This document shows, piece after piece, positions 20,516 to 29,700 of a DNA stretch of 64,000 bases; position 1 is the first letter of the stretch, and each line of letters opens with the position of its first letter. Under the pieces are notes generated by a model that did no database searches, was not told the DNA's origin, and was given only the letters and a program-made list of their open reading frames with translations. The stretch is from the IMG/VR virus record IMGVR_UViG_3300035665_003403, positions 1 through 64,000 of that record, one strand, 5' to 3'. The translations under genes were made by a program, and so were the position numbers. The stretch is from a virus.

Positions 20516-21001
20516 TTAAAGTGTTACTTGAGCGTAATTTTTTTTATATTCTTTTTGACTAAAAAAACTCCTAATTTCTGACATAATATCTGGAACTAAA
20601 TCTTTTATATTCACTTGATATCTAACCTTTGGTGGGAACCAAGAACCTGAGAACTGACCTTTTGTCACAATTTTTTTATCAACAATAATTTCAAATTGAT
20701 AATTATCTTCTTTATCAACACCTCTATAAATTTCTGAATTTGTTTCTGAGTATGGGTCATAATTTGACCATAAATATTCTAATGATTTATTCTTTAAATA
20801 TTCTGGTATAATACCTAAATGACCATCTTCTGATTCTGTGTTAATAATGTTAAACATTAATTCCCTTAATTCCAATGATTTTAATACATTTGGGTTATAA
20901 TCTCTAACGTTAAATAGTCTCTTACAAATGACTTTATCATTAATGTAAAATCCGAATTCGAACCTTTGTTCTTCTGTTTTTTGTGTTTCTCTGTTATTCA
21001 T
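20516..21001 (-). CDS. replication-operon protein, function unknown
   Basis: A 161-aa soluble protein between the RNase H/exonuclease and helicase genes. It has an acidic, polar N-terminus, then two similar beta-hairpin blocks: FEFGFYINDKVICKRLFNV and YQFEIIVDKKIVTKGQFSG. Each has the form F/Y-x-F-x-(3-4)-D-K-x-(I/V)-x-K, which suggests an internal duplication. It overlaps the upstream gene by eight bases. Operon position suggests a role in replication or repair, but no known family is recognised. Confidence 0.6.
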   Translation of the reverse strand: MNNRETQKTEEQRFEFGFYINDKVICKRLFNVRDYNPNVLKSLELRELMFNIINTESEDGHLGIIPEYLKNKSLEYLWSNYDPYSETNSEIYRGVDKEDNYQFEIIVDKKIVTKGQFSGSWFPPKVRYQVNIKDLVPDIMSEIRSFFSQKEYKKNYAQVTL

Positions 21002-22058
21002 AATCTGTTGTTTCTTTTAATTCTCTGTCAATATATTTTTTAAAAGGTAATAAATATTCTGGATACCTATTTTGACCTATCATTCTTTCTAAACCATCTA
21101 CTTTAAACCTTTGTAATACATTTTTTAATCCTCTATCTGTTTCAGATAATTCACCATCAATTAATTCATGTAATGCTTCTTTTGCTGACTCAGTTATCAT
21201 AGGGTTCAACAAATTTACTAATAAATTATTTATTTCATACAACTTATTACCTTGTACCCCGTCATTTATTCCGTTTATTATATTTGTAAGTGCTTTTAAT
21301 GGTTTTTTTTTATTAGCTAATCTAATGGTCTCCTGTTCTTTAGCTAAAATAATGATATCGTCTAGTGAAAGAACCTCCGTTTTTAAAGTTGGAAATAAAT
21401 TCAAAAGGGTTTGCAACTTAACACCCTTAACACCAACTATAGTGTCTGAAGTGTCGCCAATTATTGTTTTTATTAGTGCGGCATTTTTATAATGATAACC
21501 AAAATTATCAAAATAATTTTCAGTATCGATATACTTTTTTAAATCACAAAAATAAATTCTTACATTAGGTGAAATGAGCTGACACATATCCCTATCGTTT
21601 GTACATATAGTTATGTTTTCCTCATCTTGCTTTAAGCCACAATAATATGCGATAAAATCGTCAGATTCAACTACATTATCTTGTAATTGTCTAATGAATA
21701 AATCTTCTAAATAATTTCTTATTATAGCTTGTTGTTCTACTTCTGATTGTTCCTTTGGTTGACTACCGTTAATATAGTCCTTACCCCTACCACTCTTGTA
21801 TGGTTCATAAATTAAATACCTTAATTTACCAGAAAATTCACCATCCCAAAACGCAAATACCTTATGGTATAAGGTTTCGTTCATTAGTTTTCTTAATACA
21901 GTTAGGAATTGATATACACCACCTATTGGTTTACCAAAATGATTATACTCATCTTTTGCACCATAAAATCCAAATTTAAAAAGTGCATTACTATCTAGTA
22001 ATAATGTGTTTTTCTTTTCTACTATTTTTTCACCGTATCTTGGTGGACGTTTGTTCAA
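20994..22058 (-). CDS. rnh: RNase H / 5'-3' flap exonuclease (T4 Rnh-like)
   Basis: A 354-aa metal-dependent nuclease of the FEN-1/T4 RNase H/Pol I 5'-nuclease family, which removes RNA primers during lagging-strand synthesis. Acidic metal-binding residues are in the expected order: Asp22 (LLLDSNAL), Asp72 (AFWDGEF), Asp133/134 (ESDDFIAYY), Asp155 and Asp157 (TNDRDM), Asp202 and Asp205 (GDTSDTI). A helix-hairpin-helix, GVKGVKLQTLL, follows at about 209-219. Length is near T4 Rnh (305 aa). The start is TTG at 22058: the nearest upstream ATG is out of frame and stops after two codons (ATGTTTTGA), and the next in-frame Met is beyond catalytic Asp22. It lies in the replication operon after uvsX. 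Confidence 0.87.
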   Translation of the reverse strand: MNKRPPRYGEKIVEKKNTLLLDSNALFKFGFYGAKDEYNHFGKPIGGVYQFLTVLRKLMNETLYHKVFAFWDGEFSGKLRYLIYEPYKSGRGKDYINGSQPKEQSEVEQQAIIRNYLEDLFIRQLQDNVVESDDFIAYYCGLKQDEENITICTNDRDMCQLISPNVRIYFCDLKKYIDTENYFDNFGYHYKNAALIKTIIGDTSDTIVGVKGVKLQTLLNLFPTLKTEVLSLDDIIILAKEQETIRLANKKKPLKALTNIINGINDGVQGNKLYEINNLLVNLLNPMITESAKEALHELIDGELSETDRGLKNVLQRFKVDGLERMIGQNRYPEYLLPFKKYIDRELKETTDYE

Positions 22059-22084
22059 AACATTTTAATTAAATGGTTAATAAC

Positions 22085-23167
22085 TCAATCTTCTTGTCTA
22101 CCATCTGGTTCTTTAGTGATATTAAAATCATCAATCGAAGCATCCAAATGAGATAAAATATGTGATTTATATTTTGTCTTGTATTCTTCTAATTTATCTG
22201 GATTCCAATAACCGTGTGGTGTGGATGCAATAACACCTTTCTTTTCAATACCATTAACGTGATTTTTTTCGCATCTTACTTTTGTTTCAGTACCATATTG
22301 ATATTCAAAACCTTTAGAGGTAGCTTTTAATTTTGATGTACTATGGCTTAAAATACCACCATAATGAATAATTAAACGTGGCGCACTAAAAAATGTCTCC
22401 CCGCCTTTATGTTTAACCACCTTATTTTCATTATCCAACCAAATTTGTTGAACAATAGCCAATGTATTTGTATATGGCATATCAATGCGTTTAGTATTTG
22501 GTATTCTACCGTAAACTATTGATTTAAAACAGTTACTAATTGCACCAGCAGTCCATTGATTATTACTAGCTGACTTAACAGCACCTTTAAAACAATTAAC
22601 AGAACCAACTGAATCCCAGAAAAACGCTATACTCATTGGTATTTCACCATCATCTTGTTTGTCTAATATATAATTCATAAATCTAGCTATATCTTCTACA
22701 ACTACCTCATGTCTCAATCTTTTGGTTAATGTTTTTGAAGACTCGTAATCGTAATTTTCATATTTTTGTAATAAATCATTACTATCCATAAATATGAAAT
22801 TTCCTATTTGTTTTACTTCACCAGTTTCTTCATCAACAAATTGTTCAAATTCTACACCACAATTTTTTGCGTGTTCCCAATTCCAATTACCTTCTGTTTC
22901 AAATATTACAGGTAAATCACCTATTTTTTGCGCTCCAGCAACACCTTCATATATAGCAGTTGACTTACCAGTATTAGAAAACCCTCTAAAACTCGTAAAA
23001 TAACCTCTTGGAATACCTGGAATTCCTAACGCATCAAAAAAAGCCTCAGATAATGGTATCCAACTTAATTCTTTATTTCTAACATCTCTATTTAATCCTT
23101 CAGAATCTTTAAACCCATCTAAGTCAAATGTTTTTTTCTCTATTTTTTTCTTTGGTACTTTACCCAT
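22085..23167 (-). CDS. uvsX: UvsX-like RecA-family recombinase
   Basis: A 360-aa strand-exchange ATPase. Walker A is at residues 62-69 (GFSNTGKS), preceded by GIPRGYFTSFRG, and the Walker B region is at about 178-187 (MSIAFFWDSV). The ASNNQWTAGAISNCFKS segment (about 200-216) corresponds to the DNA-binding loop region. The acidic/basic C-terminus is similar in length to T4 UvsX (391 aa). UvsX drives recombination-dependent replication with gp32, whose gene lies immediately upstream (68-bp gap with a possible hairpin). The N-terminal KVPKKKIEKK is basic. Confidence 0.9.
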   Translation of the reverse strand: MGKVPKKKIEKKTFDLDGFKDSEGLNRDVRNKELSWIPLSEAFFDALGIPGIPRGYFTSFRGFSNTGKSTAIYEGVAGAQKIGDLPVIFETEGNWNWEHAKNCGVEFEQFVDEETGEVKQIGNFIFMDSNDLLQKYENYDYESSKTLTKRLRHEVVVEDIARFMNYILDKQDDGEIPMSIAFFWDSVGSVNCFKGAVKSASNNQWTAGAISNCFKSIVYGRIPNTKRIDMPYTNTLAIVQQIWLDNENKVVKHKGGETFFSAPRLIIHYGGILSHSTSKLKATSKGFEYQYGTETKVRCEKNHVNGIEKKGVIASTPHGYWNPDKLEEYKTKYKSHILSHLDASIDDFNITKEPDGRQED

Positions 23168-23184
23168 AATTGTTTTGTATTAGG

Positions 23185-23216
23185 GAGGATAATAACTATT
23201 CCTAATTACTATCCTC
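23185..23216 (-). promoter_or_regulatory. hairpin in the gp32-uvsX junction
   Basis: A perfect 7-bp inverted repeat, GAGGATA (23185-23191) and TATCCTC (23210-23216), with an 18-nt loop lies between the gp32 stop and the uvsX ATG. There is no long T-run on the coding side, so it is not an obvious terminator. It could attenuate transcription or protect a processed mRNA end. Confidence 0.35.
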
Positions 23217-23235
23217 TTATTTATTTTACCTTAAA

Positions 23236-24126
23236 TTAAAAGGGCAAGTCATTTTCTGATTCAATAGTAACCTCAGGTTCTGAAGTTGTATTCATCATAG
23301 TTGTCTTATGTGTTTCTAATCCAGCCGTTAATTCTGATGAAAGTCTATTTTCTTCAGTTGCAGTTGCTTCTTGTGAAGCCTTAGCCACATACTTATTAAG
23401 TGTTTTATCAAACACTGGTTCACCACCAGTAACTATGATTTCCAAATAATCATAACTCTTAATAGCATAAACGTCTCTCCATGTTTTAGGGTCATTAACC
23501 CATTTATCAATAATACTTTGGTCAGCGTGTAATGGTTTTGGCATACCTGGTACAATACTTTGAATAACCGTATTTTTATTTTGGTCTTTAGCTAACATGA
23601 TAGTTAAATCAATACCATTTTGAACATCAGCAATATTTATTTGCATTGCTCTTACAATAGCCATGATTTTATCCATTGTTCCTGAATTACGATAGTCATG
23701 CTTAAATCTCCAAAACTTTGGACCAAATGCTTCATTCTCTCTATCAATAACTTTTAGAACATACATCTTTCTTGAACTGTAATTCTTAGCTAATTCTTTA
23801 TCGGCTGGTGTTCCTGTTGCTCTAAGTGCTTCATTGGCCTCACAAAACGGACATGGTTTACCTTCCATGTGTTTTAAACACATGAATGTTTTAAATTCAC
23901 CGTTAATTTTAATTGAGTGGCCATAAACTTCAACGAATGGTGTTGAACCATCTGATGGTGGTAATACTCTAACTACCTTTTGACCTGTTTCTTTATCCTT
24001 TGGAAGGAAAGTACTGAAATAATTTTCTAGATTAAAATCAGTTGTTGTTTTAGCTGTTGTTTTCGCAGTATTTTTTTCATACTGGTCTAGCATCGCTTGT
24101 AATGCTGGATTGTTTACTTCACTCAT
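23236..24126 (-). CDS. gp32: single-stranded DNA-binding protein, gp32-like
   Basis: A 296-aa protein coating single-stranded DNA during replication and recombination. T4 gp32 is 301 aa. The diagnostic zinc ligands are present: His70-x12-Cys83-x8-Cys92-x2-Cys95 (T4: His64, Cys77, Cys87, Cys90), within a KTFMCLKHMEGKPCPFCEA region. The N-terminal 30 residues (LQAMLDQYEKNTAKTT) match the cooperativity region. The last residues, ESENDLPF, form an acidic tail ending in a hydrophobic Pro-Phe like the protein-interaction tail of bacterial SSB. It heads the replication block behind a clear Bacteroidota-type promoter at 24170-24199. Confidence 0.92.
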   Translation of the reverse strand: MSEVNNPALQAMLDQYEKNTAKTTAKTTTDFNLENYFSTFLPKDKETGQKVVRVLPPSDGSTPFVEVYGHSIKINGEFKTFMCLKHMEGKPCPFCEANEALRATGTPADKELAKNYSSRKMYVLKVIDRENEAFGPKFWRFKHDYRNSGTMDKIMAIVRAMQINIADVQNGIDLTIMLAKDQNKNTVIQSIVPGMPKPLHADQSIIDKWVNDPKTWRDVYAIKSYDYLEIIVTGGEPVFDKTLNKYVAKASQEATATEENRLSSELTAGLETHKTTMMNTTSEPEVTIESENDLPF

Positions 24127-24169
24127 TTGTTAATGTTTAATTTGAATGTTATGTTATGTTTAATTGACA

Positions 24170-24199
24170 CAAATGTAATCTTTTTTTTAAAAAAGTCAA
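24170..24199 (-). promoter_or_regulatory. Bacteroidota-type promoter upstream of gp32
   Basis: On the coding (minus) strand, TTGAC (24199-24195) is followed by a 17-bp spacer and TACATTTG (24177-24170). This matches the Bacteroidota primary-sigma consensus (TTG, 19-21 bp, TAnnTTTG). Transcription would start about 40 bases before the gp32 ATG and serve the replication operon, so early host-polymerase expression is likely. Confidence 0.72.
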
Positions 24200-24219
24200 T
24201 ACCCTGTTTCTAATTATTT

Positions 24220-24239
24220 CAACAAACTTACTACTTTTT
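24220..24239 (-). repeat. 20-bp repeat, copy 1 (upstream of gp32)
   Basis: The 20-mer caacaaacttactacttttt occurs exactly here and at 26214-26233, each time just upstream of a minus-strand gene. On the coding strand it contains TAAGTTTG, which fits TAnnTTTG. Confidence 0.55.
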
Positions 24240-24257
24240 TTTTTATTAAAAACATAA

Positions 24258-24296
24258 TCAAAAAAAAAAAGACTAATTTCTTAGTCTTTTTTTTTT
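24258..24296 (-). terminator. intrinsic terminator after the 238-aa gene
   Basis: A hairpin with GACTAA (24271-24276) and TTAGTC (24281-24286) and a four-base loop is extended by ten A on one side and ten T on the other. It has U-runs in both directions, so it could be bidirectional. It touches the stop codon of the 24295-25011 gene and separates that unit from the gp32 promoter. Confidence 0.8.
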
Positions 24297-25011
24297 AAAT
24301 ATCTTCTTCTTCATACCCAACATCGAAACTTCTTTTTATTTCGCTATCGCTATATGTTCTATTGATATCATCCTTTGTTAACACATATTCTTTTTTCTTA
24401 TCAACATTCATAACATCATACTGACCTTCTTTTTCGGACCAAAAATCAGTTAATTTCAATGAATATGGGAAAGAATTTAATGAACGCATTTCCATTTTCT
24501 CAACTGGTGTTGGTGTTCTTTTGATTACTTCTTTTTCTAAATCCTGAATCTTTTTTCCTAATTTATCAACCTTGTCAACCTTTTGTAGTAACTCAGTAAA
24601 TTTATTTAATAAATCAGATGCTTTTTGATTGCTTTCATCAGCAATTTGTTTTACTTCATTGTTTGAATTAACCAATTCTGTTACATCCAACTCAATTGAA
24701 TCATCTTGTGGTGGTGCTGGTGGTGCAACTGGTTCTGGTGTTGGCTCTTTAGCTGGTTCCTCCATGTTTTCTTCACCACCCTCAGAATCATCAACACCTA
24801 ATTCAGACGCTACTGAATCTAATTCAGCATCCATATTATCTTCACCACCCTCTGAATCTTCTGGTTTATCTTCAACTGGTTCATCAGCCTCTGTCATTTC
24901 AGAACCTAGGATTAAATCTTTATCACCAGTATAGAAATCATATTCACAAAGAAGCTTGAATTTATTCTTGAATGAAGATATTTCTTCATTTGTTAATGTT
25001 CTTTTCTTCAT
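24295..25011 (-). CDS. acidic coiled-coil protein, function unknown
   Basis: A 238-aa protein. The N-terminus MKKRTLTNEEISSFKNKF resembles short N-terminal leaders on other genes in the window. Residues about 40-110 are strongly acidic and Pro-rich, with a repeated DSEGGE(D/E)NM motif. Residues about 115-165 form a predicted coiled coil (ASDLLNKFTELLQKVDKVDK). The C-terminus is a mixed domain ending GYEEEDI. Its ATG overlaps the stop of the 60-aa gene upstream by one base, and a strong terminator follows it. It could be a scaffold or internal virion protein, but no family is recognised. Confidence 0.6.
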   Translation of the reverse strand: MKKRTLTNEEISSFKNKFKLLCEYDFYTGDKDLILGSEMTEADEPVEDKPEDSEGGEDNMDAELDSVASELGVDDSEGGEENMEEPAKEPTPEPVAPPAPPQDDSIELDVTELVNSNNEVKQIADESNQKASDLLNKFTELLQKVDKVDKLGKKIQDLEKEVIKRTPTPVEKMEMRSLNSFPYSLKLTDFWSEKEGQYDVMNVDKKKEYVLTKDDINRTYSDSEIKRSFDVGYEEEDI

Positions 25012-25193
25012 TAGATTAGTAATTGTCTTCCGTCTTCAACTATTATTTTTTTAGAAACTCTTTCCAAGATACTCTTATCTTCTTTGATTCGGCATTCTTC
25101 AGTGTTACATTCTAATTCATTTACTGGCGTTTCACCTAATAAATTCTCTAAATTAGATTTTAAATTTTTATCCTTATTTTCGTTTGTATTCAT
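25011..25193 (-). CDS. small hypothetical protein (60 aa)
   Basis: A 60-aa highly charged protein with no hydrophobic segment. It contains ELECNTEEC, two cysteines five residues apart. It ends by sharing a base with the ATG of the acidic coiled-coil protein, suggesting coupled expression. A TATTTATA motif lies twelve bases before its ATG. The function is unknown. Confidence 0.5.
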   Translation of the reverse strand: MNTNENKDKNLKSNLENLLGETPVNELECNTEECRIKEDKSILERVSKKIIVEDGRQLLI

Positions 25194-25205
25194 AAAGTTT
25201 TTTAT

Positions 25206-25213
25206 TATAAATA
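25206..25213 (-). promoter_or_regulatory. TATTTATA motif upstream of the 60-aa gene
   Basis: Exact TATTTATA on the coding strand, twelve bases before the ATG at 25193. Confidence 0.42.
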
Positions 25214-25224
25214 CATAGAAAACT

Positions 25225-25626
25225 CTAAAAAATCCTACTTATAGGTGAAATAGATAGATTACCTTTTGATGTGAGAATGATATTATTTTGGTATTTTGAC
25301 CAATCTATGATTATCTTAGAGTTGTCTACATTGCCATAATTATCATTACCAATATTAGATATTAATTTATTTAATGCATTAATAGTGTAAAGTGTATCAC
25401 CATGTTTATGAATTGGTATCGCATTATTTAACTCACTTTTGAAATTAAACCTGTCTGAAGGTGATAAAAATAACTTATATGTTAGAATATTAATGTTAGA
25501 TGTTTCTAACATCTTATAGCAAAAAATATCTTTTATATTAATATTATACTGTGAACCTAACTTACTAATAAAATTATCTAAATCATTTGATTTAACAAAT
25601 GACGCTAACAATATTTTTTTCTTCAT
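25225..25626 (-). CDS. hypothetical protein
   Basis: A protein of 133 aa if it starts at the ATG at 25626 (MKKKILLASFVKSNDLDNFI). An in-frame TTG at 25638 would add four residues. It looks like a compact alpha/beta fold with a hydrophobic first strand (KKILLASFV). A C-terminal DNSKIIIDWSKYQNNIILTS segment ends NLSISPISRIF. The start lies inside the 3' end of the 206-aa gene (about 35-bp overlap), suggesting that the two are a functional pair. No family is recognised. Confidence 0.55.
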   Translation of the reverse strand: MKKKILLASFVKSNDLDNFISKLGSQYNINIKDIFCYKMLETSNINILTYKLFLSPSDRFNFKSELNNAIPIHKHGDTLYTINALNKLISNIGNDNYGNVDNSKIIIDWSKYQNNIILTSKGNLSISPISRIF

Positions 25627-26212
25627 TTTCCTTTCCAATTATATGTGGTAAATACCTTATTTTTTCATCAAGCCAATCAATGTGATGCTTATACTCCATA
25701 AGTATTTCTTCATTAGTCAAAAAAACGTTACTATGCTTTTTTATTTTAAAAATTAATTTATCATAATCATATTTCATATATGTTATAAAATTTTTATTTA
25801 ATCCAAATATGAACTTATCACAACCAATATAAACCATATCTTCAATAATACAAGAAATTATCTTACCAGATGATAATATTTTTCGAACAATACGATATAT
25901 TGTTTTTTTATCTAATAATAAATTATCTATGAAATAATATTTAACATCACAAATAATTGAATTATAGCAATAATCTGTGAATTCATATAAATCAACATCA
26001 AATATACTTCTCTTTTCAAACTTATTAAAAGTCCAAAATAACTTATCGGTTAATTTCTTATTAAAAATGCTATAATTCGGTAGCTTTTTAGCTAATTCCC
26101 AACCAATTACCAATGTTGGTAACTCATTCTCAATCGATTCAAGTGAATCATAATAATTGAAGTATTTTACCTGGTTTATCTTAGAAGTTGTAACTATATT
26201 GCCTATTATCAT
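25592..26212 (-). CDS. hypothetical protein
   Basis: A 206-aa protein, rich in Ile, Lys, Tyr and Phe, with no signal peptide. The middle has a helical segment, FIDNLLLDKKTIYRIVRKIL, and the C-terminus a helix with MEYKHHIDWLDEKIRYLP. The ATG is immediately preceded by the 20-bp repeat (TAAGTTTG on the coding strand) that also occurs upstream of gp32. Overlap with the next gene suggests co-translation. No family is recognised. Confidence 0.55.
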   Translation of the reverse strand: MIIGNIVTTSKINQVKYFNYYDSLESIENELPTLVIGWELAKKLPNYSIFNKKLTDKLFWTFNKFEKRSIFDVDLYEFTDYCYNSIICDVKYYFIDNLLLDKKTIYRIVRKILSSGKIISCIIEDMVYIGCDKFIFGLNKNFITYMKYDYDKLIFKIKKHSNVFLTNEEILMEYKHHIDWLDEKIRYLPHIIGKENEEKNIVSVIC

Positions 26213-26213
26213 C

Positions 26214-26233
26214 CAACAAACTTACTACTTTTT
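26214..26233 (-). repeat. 20-bp repeat, copy 2 (before the 206-aa gene)
   Basis: Exact copy of the 20-mer at 24220-24239. It fills the 19-bp gap between the muramidase stop and the next ATG. The coding-strand TAAGTTTG fits a Bacteroidota -7 box, but I see no TTG at the right upstream distance. Confidence 0.55.
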
Positions 26234-26726
26234 ATTGACTTTTTTTAGATTTTTTATCGTAAATATCTAAGGCTTCCAAATAAATTCCATGTAAATCATC
26301 TATTTTCTTAACCTTAAAACTAGTCCAAGTGTTTTTTAATGAGTCTATAACTTTCTTAAAATCAGTGTCTTTATTTTTTTTTAAGAGCTTTTTATTGATG
26401 CCACCTATTTTTTTATTTATTAATTTAACCCCAGCAATATCTTGGTTTCTTTTTGTTAATGGGGTGTTTTTATCATCATTCATTCCAACCCAAGTTGGAT
26501 ATGTGAATTGATAACGACCAGCTGCCGTAGTGAAAATTGCTGTTCCGTCTTTCTTCTCACCAATTTTATACTTCCAACCACCATTTTGATGAGTTATTGT
26601 GGTATTAGGTTCCCAACCAATAATTGTTCTAAACCCATATAATAGGTCATAACCATTTTGTGATACACCCAATGTTCCTTCCGCATAGGCAATAACATCC
26701 AATAGTGCTTTTTCTTCGTTTGTCAT
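26232..26726 (-). CDS. lambda R-type muramidase / lytic transglycosylase
   Basis: A 164-aa peptidoglycan hydrolase resembling the GH104 lysozyme family (lambda R, 158 aa). The conserved acid is Glu16 in DVIAYAEGT, followed by GYDLLYG and the family signature AAGRYQFTYPTW. There is no signal peptide, so as an endolysin it would need a holin, or it could be virion-associated. Its ATG lies one base after the stop of the 1874-aa hub-like gene, suggesting coupled translation and a possible role at the tail tip. No holin gene is adjacent. Confidence 0.82.
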   Translation of the reverse strand: MTNEEKALLDVIAYAEGTLGVSQNGYDLLYGFRTIIGWEPNTTITHQNGGWKYKIGEKKDGTAIFTTAAGRYQFTYPTWVGMNDDKNTPLTKRNQDIAGVKLINKKIGGINKKLLKKNKDTDFKKVIDSLKNTWTSFKVKKIDDLHGIYLEALDIYDKKSKKSQ

Positions 26727-26727
26727 A

Positions 26728-29700
26728 TTAAATATCTATGGCTCCTAATCCTTTTGTTGTATTATTTGGTATTTTGGCTACTGGACCGACAGACCCTTGA
26801 TTTGTATTAGGGATTGGTGCTACACTATTACCATTTGCTATTGAATCCCTTACACTTTCTGGTACATTAAATTGTATGTGAATGTGACTATCATGCCCTT
26901 CTAAACAATTAACCCATTTTTTACCCTTATAATCTTTAAATGTTTTTATAATTTCAGGGTCATTAAACCAAATTCTACCAATAGCACCAGTACTAAAGGT
27001 TAACGAAGTATCAATTATGGTTTGAATTAATGTCTTAGTACCTTCAAAGCTATAATTTGGATTACCATAACTTGTTGGATTGTCAGACCCATCATTTGTT
27101 ATTGGTCTAATATCCGCTTCACATCCAGTTTGATGGCCACCATACACTGGTCTTGTTTTTCCTTCAAAGTTTGATAAGCTAGTTATTGTTATGTAATCAA
27201 TATAGCTAGTGTTTGTTGCGGTTAATCTCCATTGATTAGCTATTGCTTCCAATAACTTACCATTTTTTTCAATCATCCACTTTTCATTCAAGCCTAATTT
27301 AAATCTTAATGCATCTGATTTAGGTGAATAATTCACATATGGTGATGCTTTTCTTGAATCTTCTAATTTAAATAAATCCAATTCTGCACCTATTGGTTGT
27401 TCTAATGTTATGTTACAACTTGATTTAGTGCCATGTCCCCCCTCTGTTTCATTATTTGTTGAATCAAAATTTAGATTTAATAAATCTGGGTTGTTAGTCA
27501 ATGCTGCTAACCAACTCATATATAACTTTTTCTTATCAATCAACGGTGTTTCTACTGCTCTAAGTCTAACACCAGTAAATTGTGTTGTCATATGATTAGG
27601 TTTGATGCTATGAGTAACTTTATTTATCAAATAAGCACCTCTAAACATAGGTATATTATCCAATTGGAAATACATCATGGGTTGAATCATCGCATTGCCA
27701 AGCATTTCAACTGAAGCCTTATAAGCTCTGGTTTGATATACATTAAAAAGATTTTGACCAACAAGTGTTTGACTTGTTTGCATACCATTCTTACTTATAT
27801 CATCTTGAATTCTTAAAGATTCTTCAGTTTCAGTGAACTCTGTTTGAGATAAATTTATGTTTTTAAAAATATTCTGATTTTGACGACCAAAACCAACTTT
27901 AAATACGGATATAGGGTCACCACCGTTTGTCTCATTAATAAAATCTGATGGTATACCTTCTGGTTTGTCACAATCAAAATTAAACCCATCATTACTAAAA
28001 TTTGAACCTGTTAAATCCAATTTGTTTGATGTTTGTCCAATATACATACACACAAAAGATGGTCCACTAACAACATCATCAACAATTTCATTGAATGGGT
28101 AAGGTTTAAATACATTTACCATTTCTTCTTCATCTCTAAAGTTAATAAATGATGGTAGCGGTATAAAATCGAAATTATTCGCTGTTAACAACCTACTAAG
28201 TGTATCAGCAAATGATACGTTTTCATTTTTAAATAAAATATCTTTAAAAATCAAAGGATTTAATAAAAAGTCATTTCCAATATCAGTAAAACTTCTGTTA
28301 ATAAATCTAAAATTTTTTATTAATTCTTTGCTTTCTGGTGTCCCACATTGGAATACTATATCATCCCCGCTTTCGCTACCAGCAATCCATTTATCATATA
28401 TCGCTTTAAAATGCCTATATATGTTTAGTTTTATAATCCCTAAATCTGATGTTCCAAATATATTATTACGTTTCTCATTTTGATTTACTACAGAAGTTGA
28501 TTCGGTGTATAAACTTTGATATGTTTGTGTAAACTTATTTAAATACTTATTTACATAATCAATCTTTGCTGATATTGGTTTGTAAATATCACCATTTGTT
28601 ATTGGGGCATACCAAATATCACTAGTTGAATTTGCAATCCAAACTGTTTTATTTAATAAAGTTTTGATTGATATAACAACATTTGAATCATCTTTAATCT
28701 CTAAGAAAAACCCATTATTTCCAATGTAATTATATAATTGGTCATCTGGGGCTTGTAGGTGTAAATTATAAGCTCTTCTACTATATTGTCCATTCTTACC
28801 AAGCCCATATAATGGTGATATTGTTGAATATTTATCCGTATTGATAAGGTTATTTATTACATCACCATGATTTAATTGCCAATAAAAAGTTTTATCATCT
28901 TTTACCTTTGGGTAGGTTGGTAATATTGTTGAGCTAGCGTCTATTGGTTTTTTTAATATATTTGTTTGGCCTTGTGTAACTAATGAAATTAATAGAGCAT
29001 GTTTAGTTATTAATTTATTTGCGTCACCATCAATAATTTCTAAGTCTTTTGAAATATTGTCGAAATCATATTTAACAAAATCTAAAAATTGTAGAATAAA
29101 CTCATTAACAACTTGTGTTGGTAAATTCATTAATTCATCATCTAAATTAACATAATCACCACCCTCAATGAATGACATTGGGCTATTTGAAAAATATTTT
29201 CTGAGGTATTGGTTAGTGGCTGGTATTCCACCTTTAATTAATGGAGTATTTTTAAATTTAAAATTAATTGGGTCTACTGCACTAGTTTTTTGCCCCACGA
29301 ATTCTGAACCACTAAACTTTCTCCATAATAACCCACCAACAAATGCAGCCCATAATTTGGGTGCGTTGATTAAAGCTCCACCATTTAAAAATATATTTTT
29401 AATCTCAGGTTGTGAAAATAAACCAACATTATTGGCATGTCTTTCAATCATACCATTAAATGGTATTGTATGTAAAAATAAAAACGATTTTGCCTCTTTT
29501 GATGTTTGATTATAATATAATGAACTACCGAATAAGCTAATACAAGCTGTATCATCTTTATCGTCACTTGTTCCAACCTCAAATGAAATATATGGGTAAC
29601 TTGATGCTTGGGTTGTTAAGTGCTTTCTGGTTTGAGATAAACTACCCCTTGTTTTATAATTTGAACTTTTATATGTGTAAGCCCAATCTGATACAAAGAA

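Noticed and set aside
26235-26264. Plus-strand TTGAC promoter near the muramidase stop
   Set aside because: No TAnnTTTG at the proper distance and no plus-strand gene follows.
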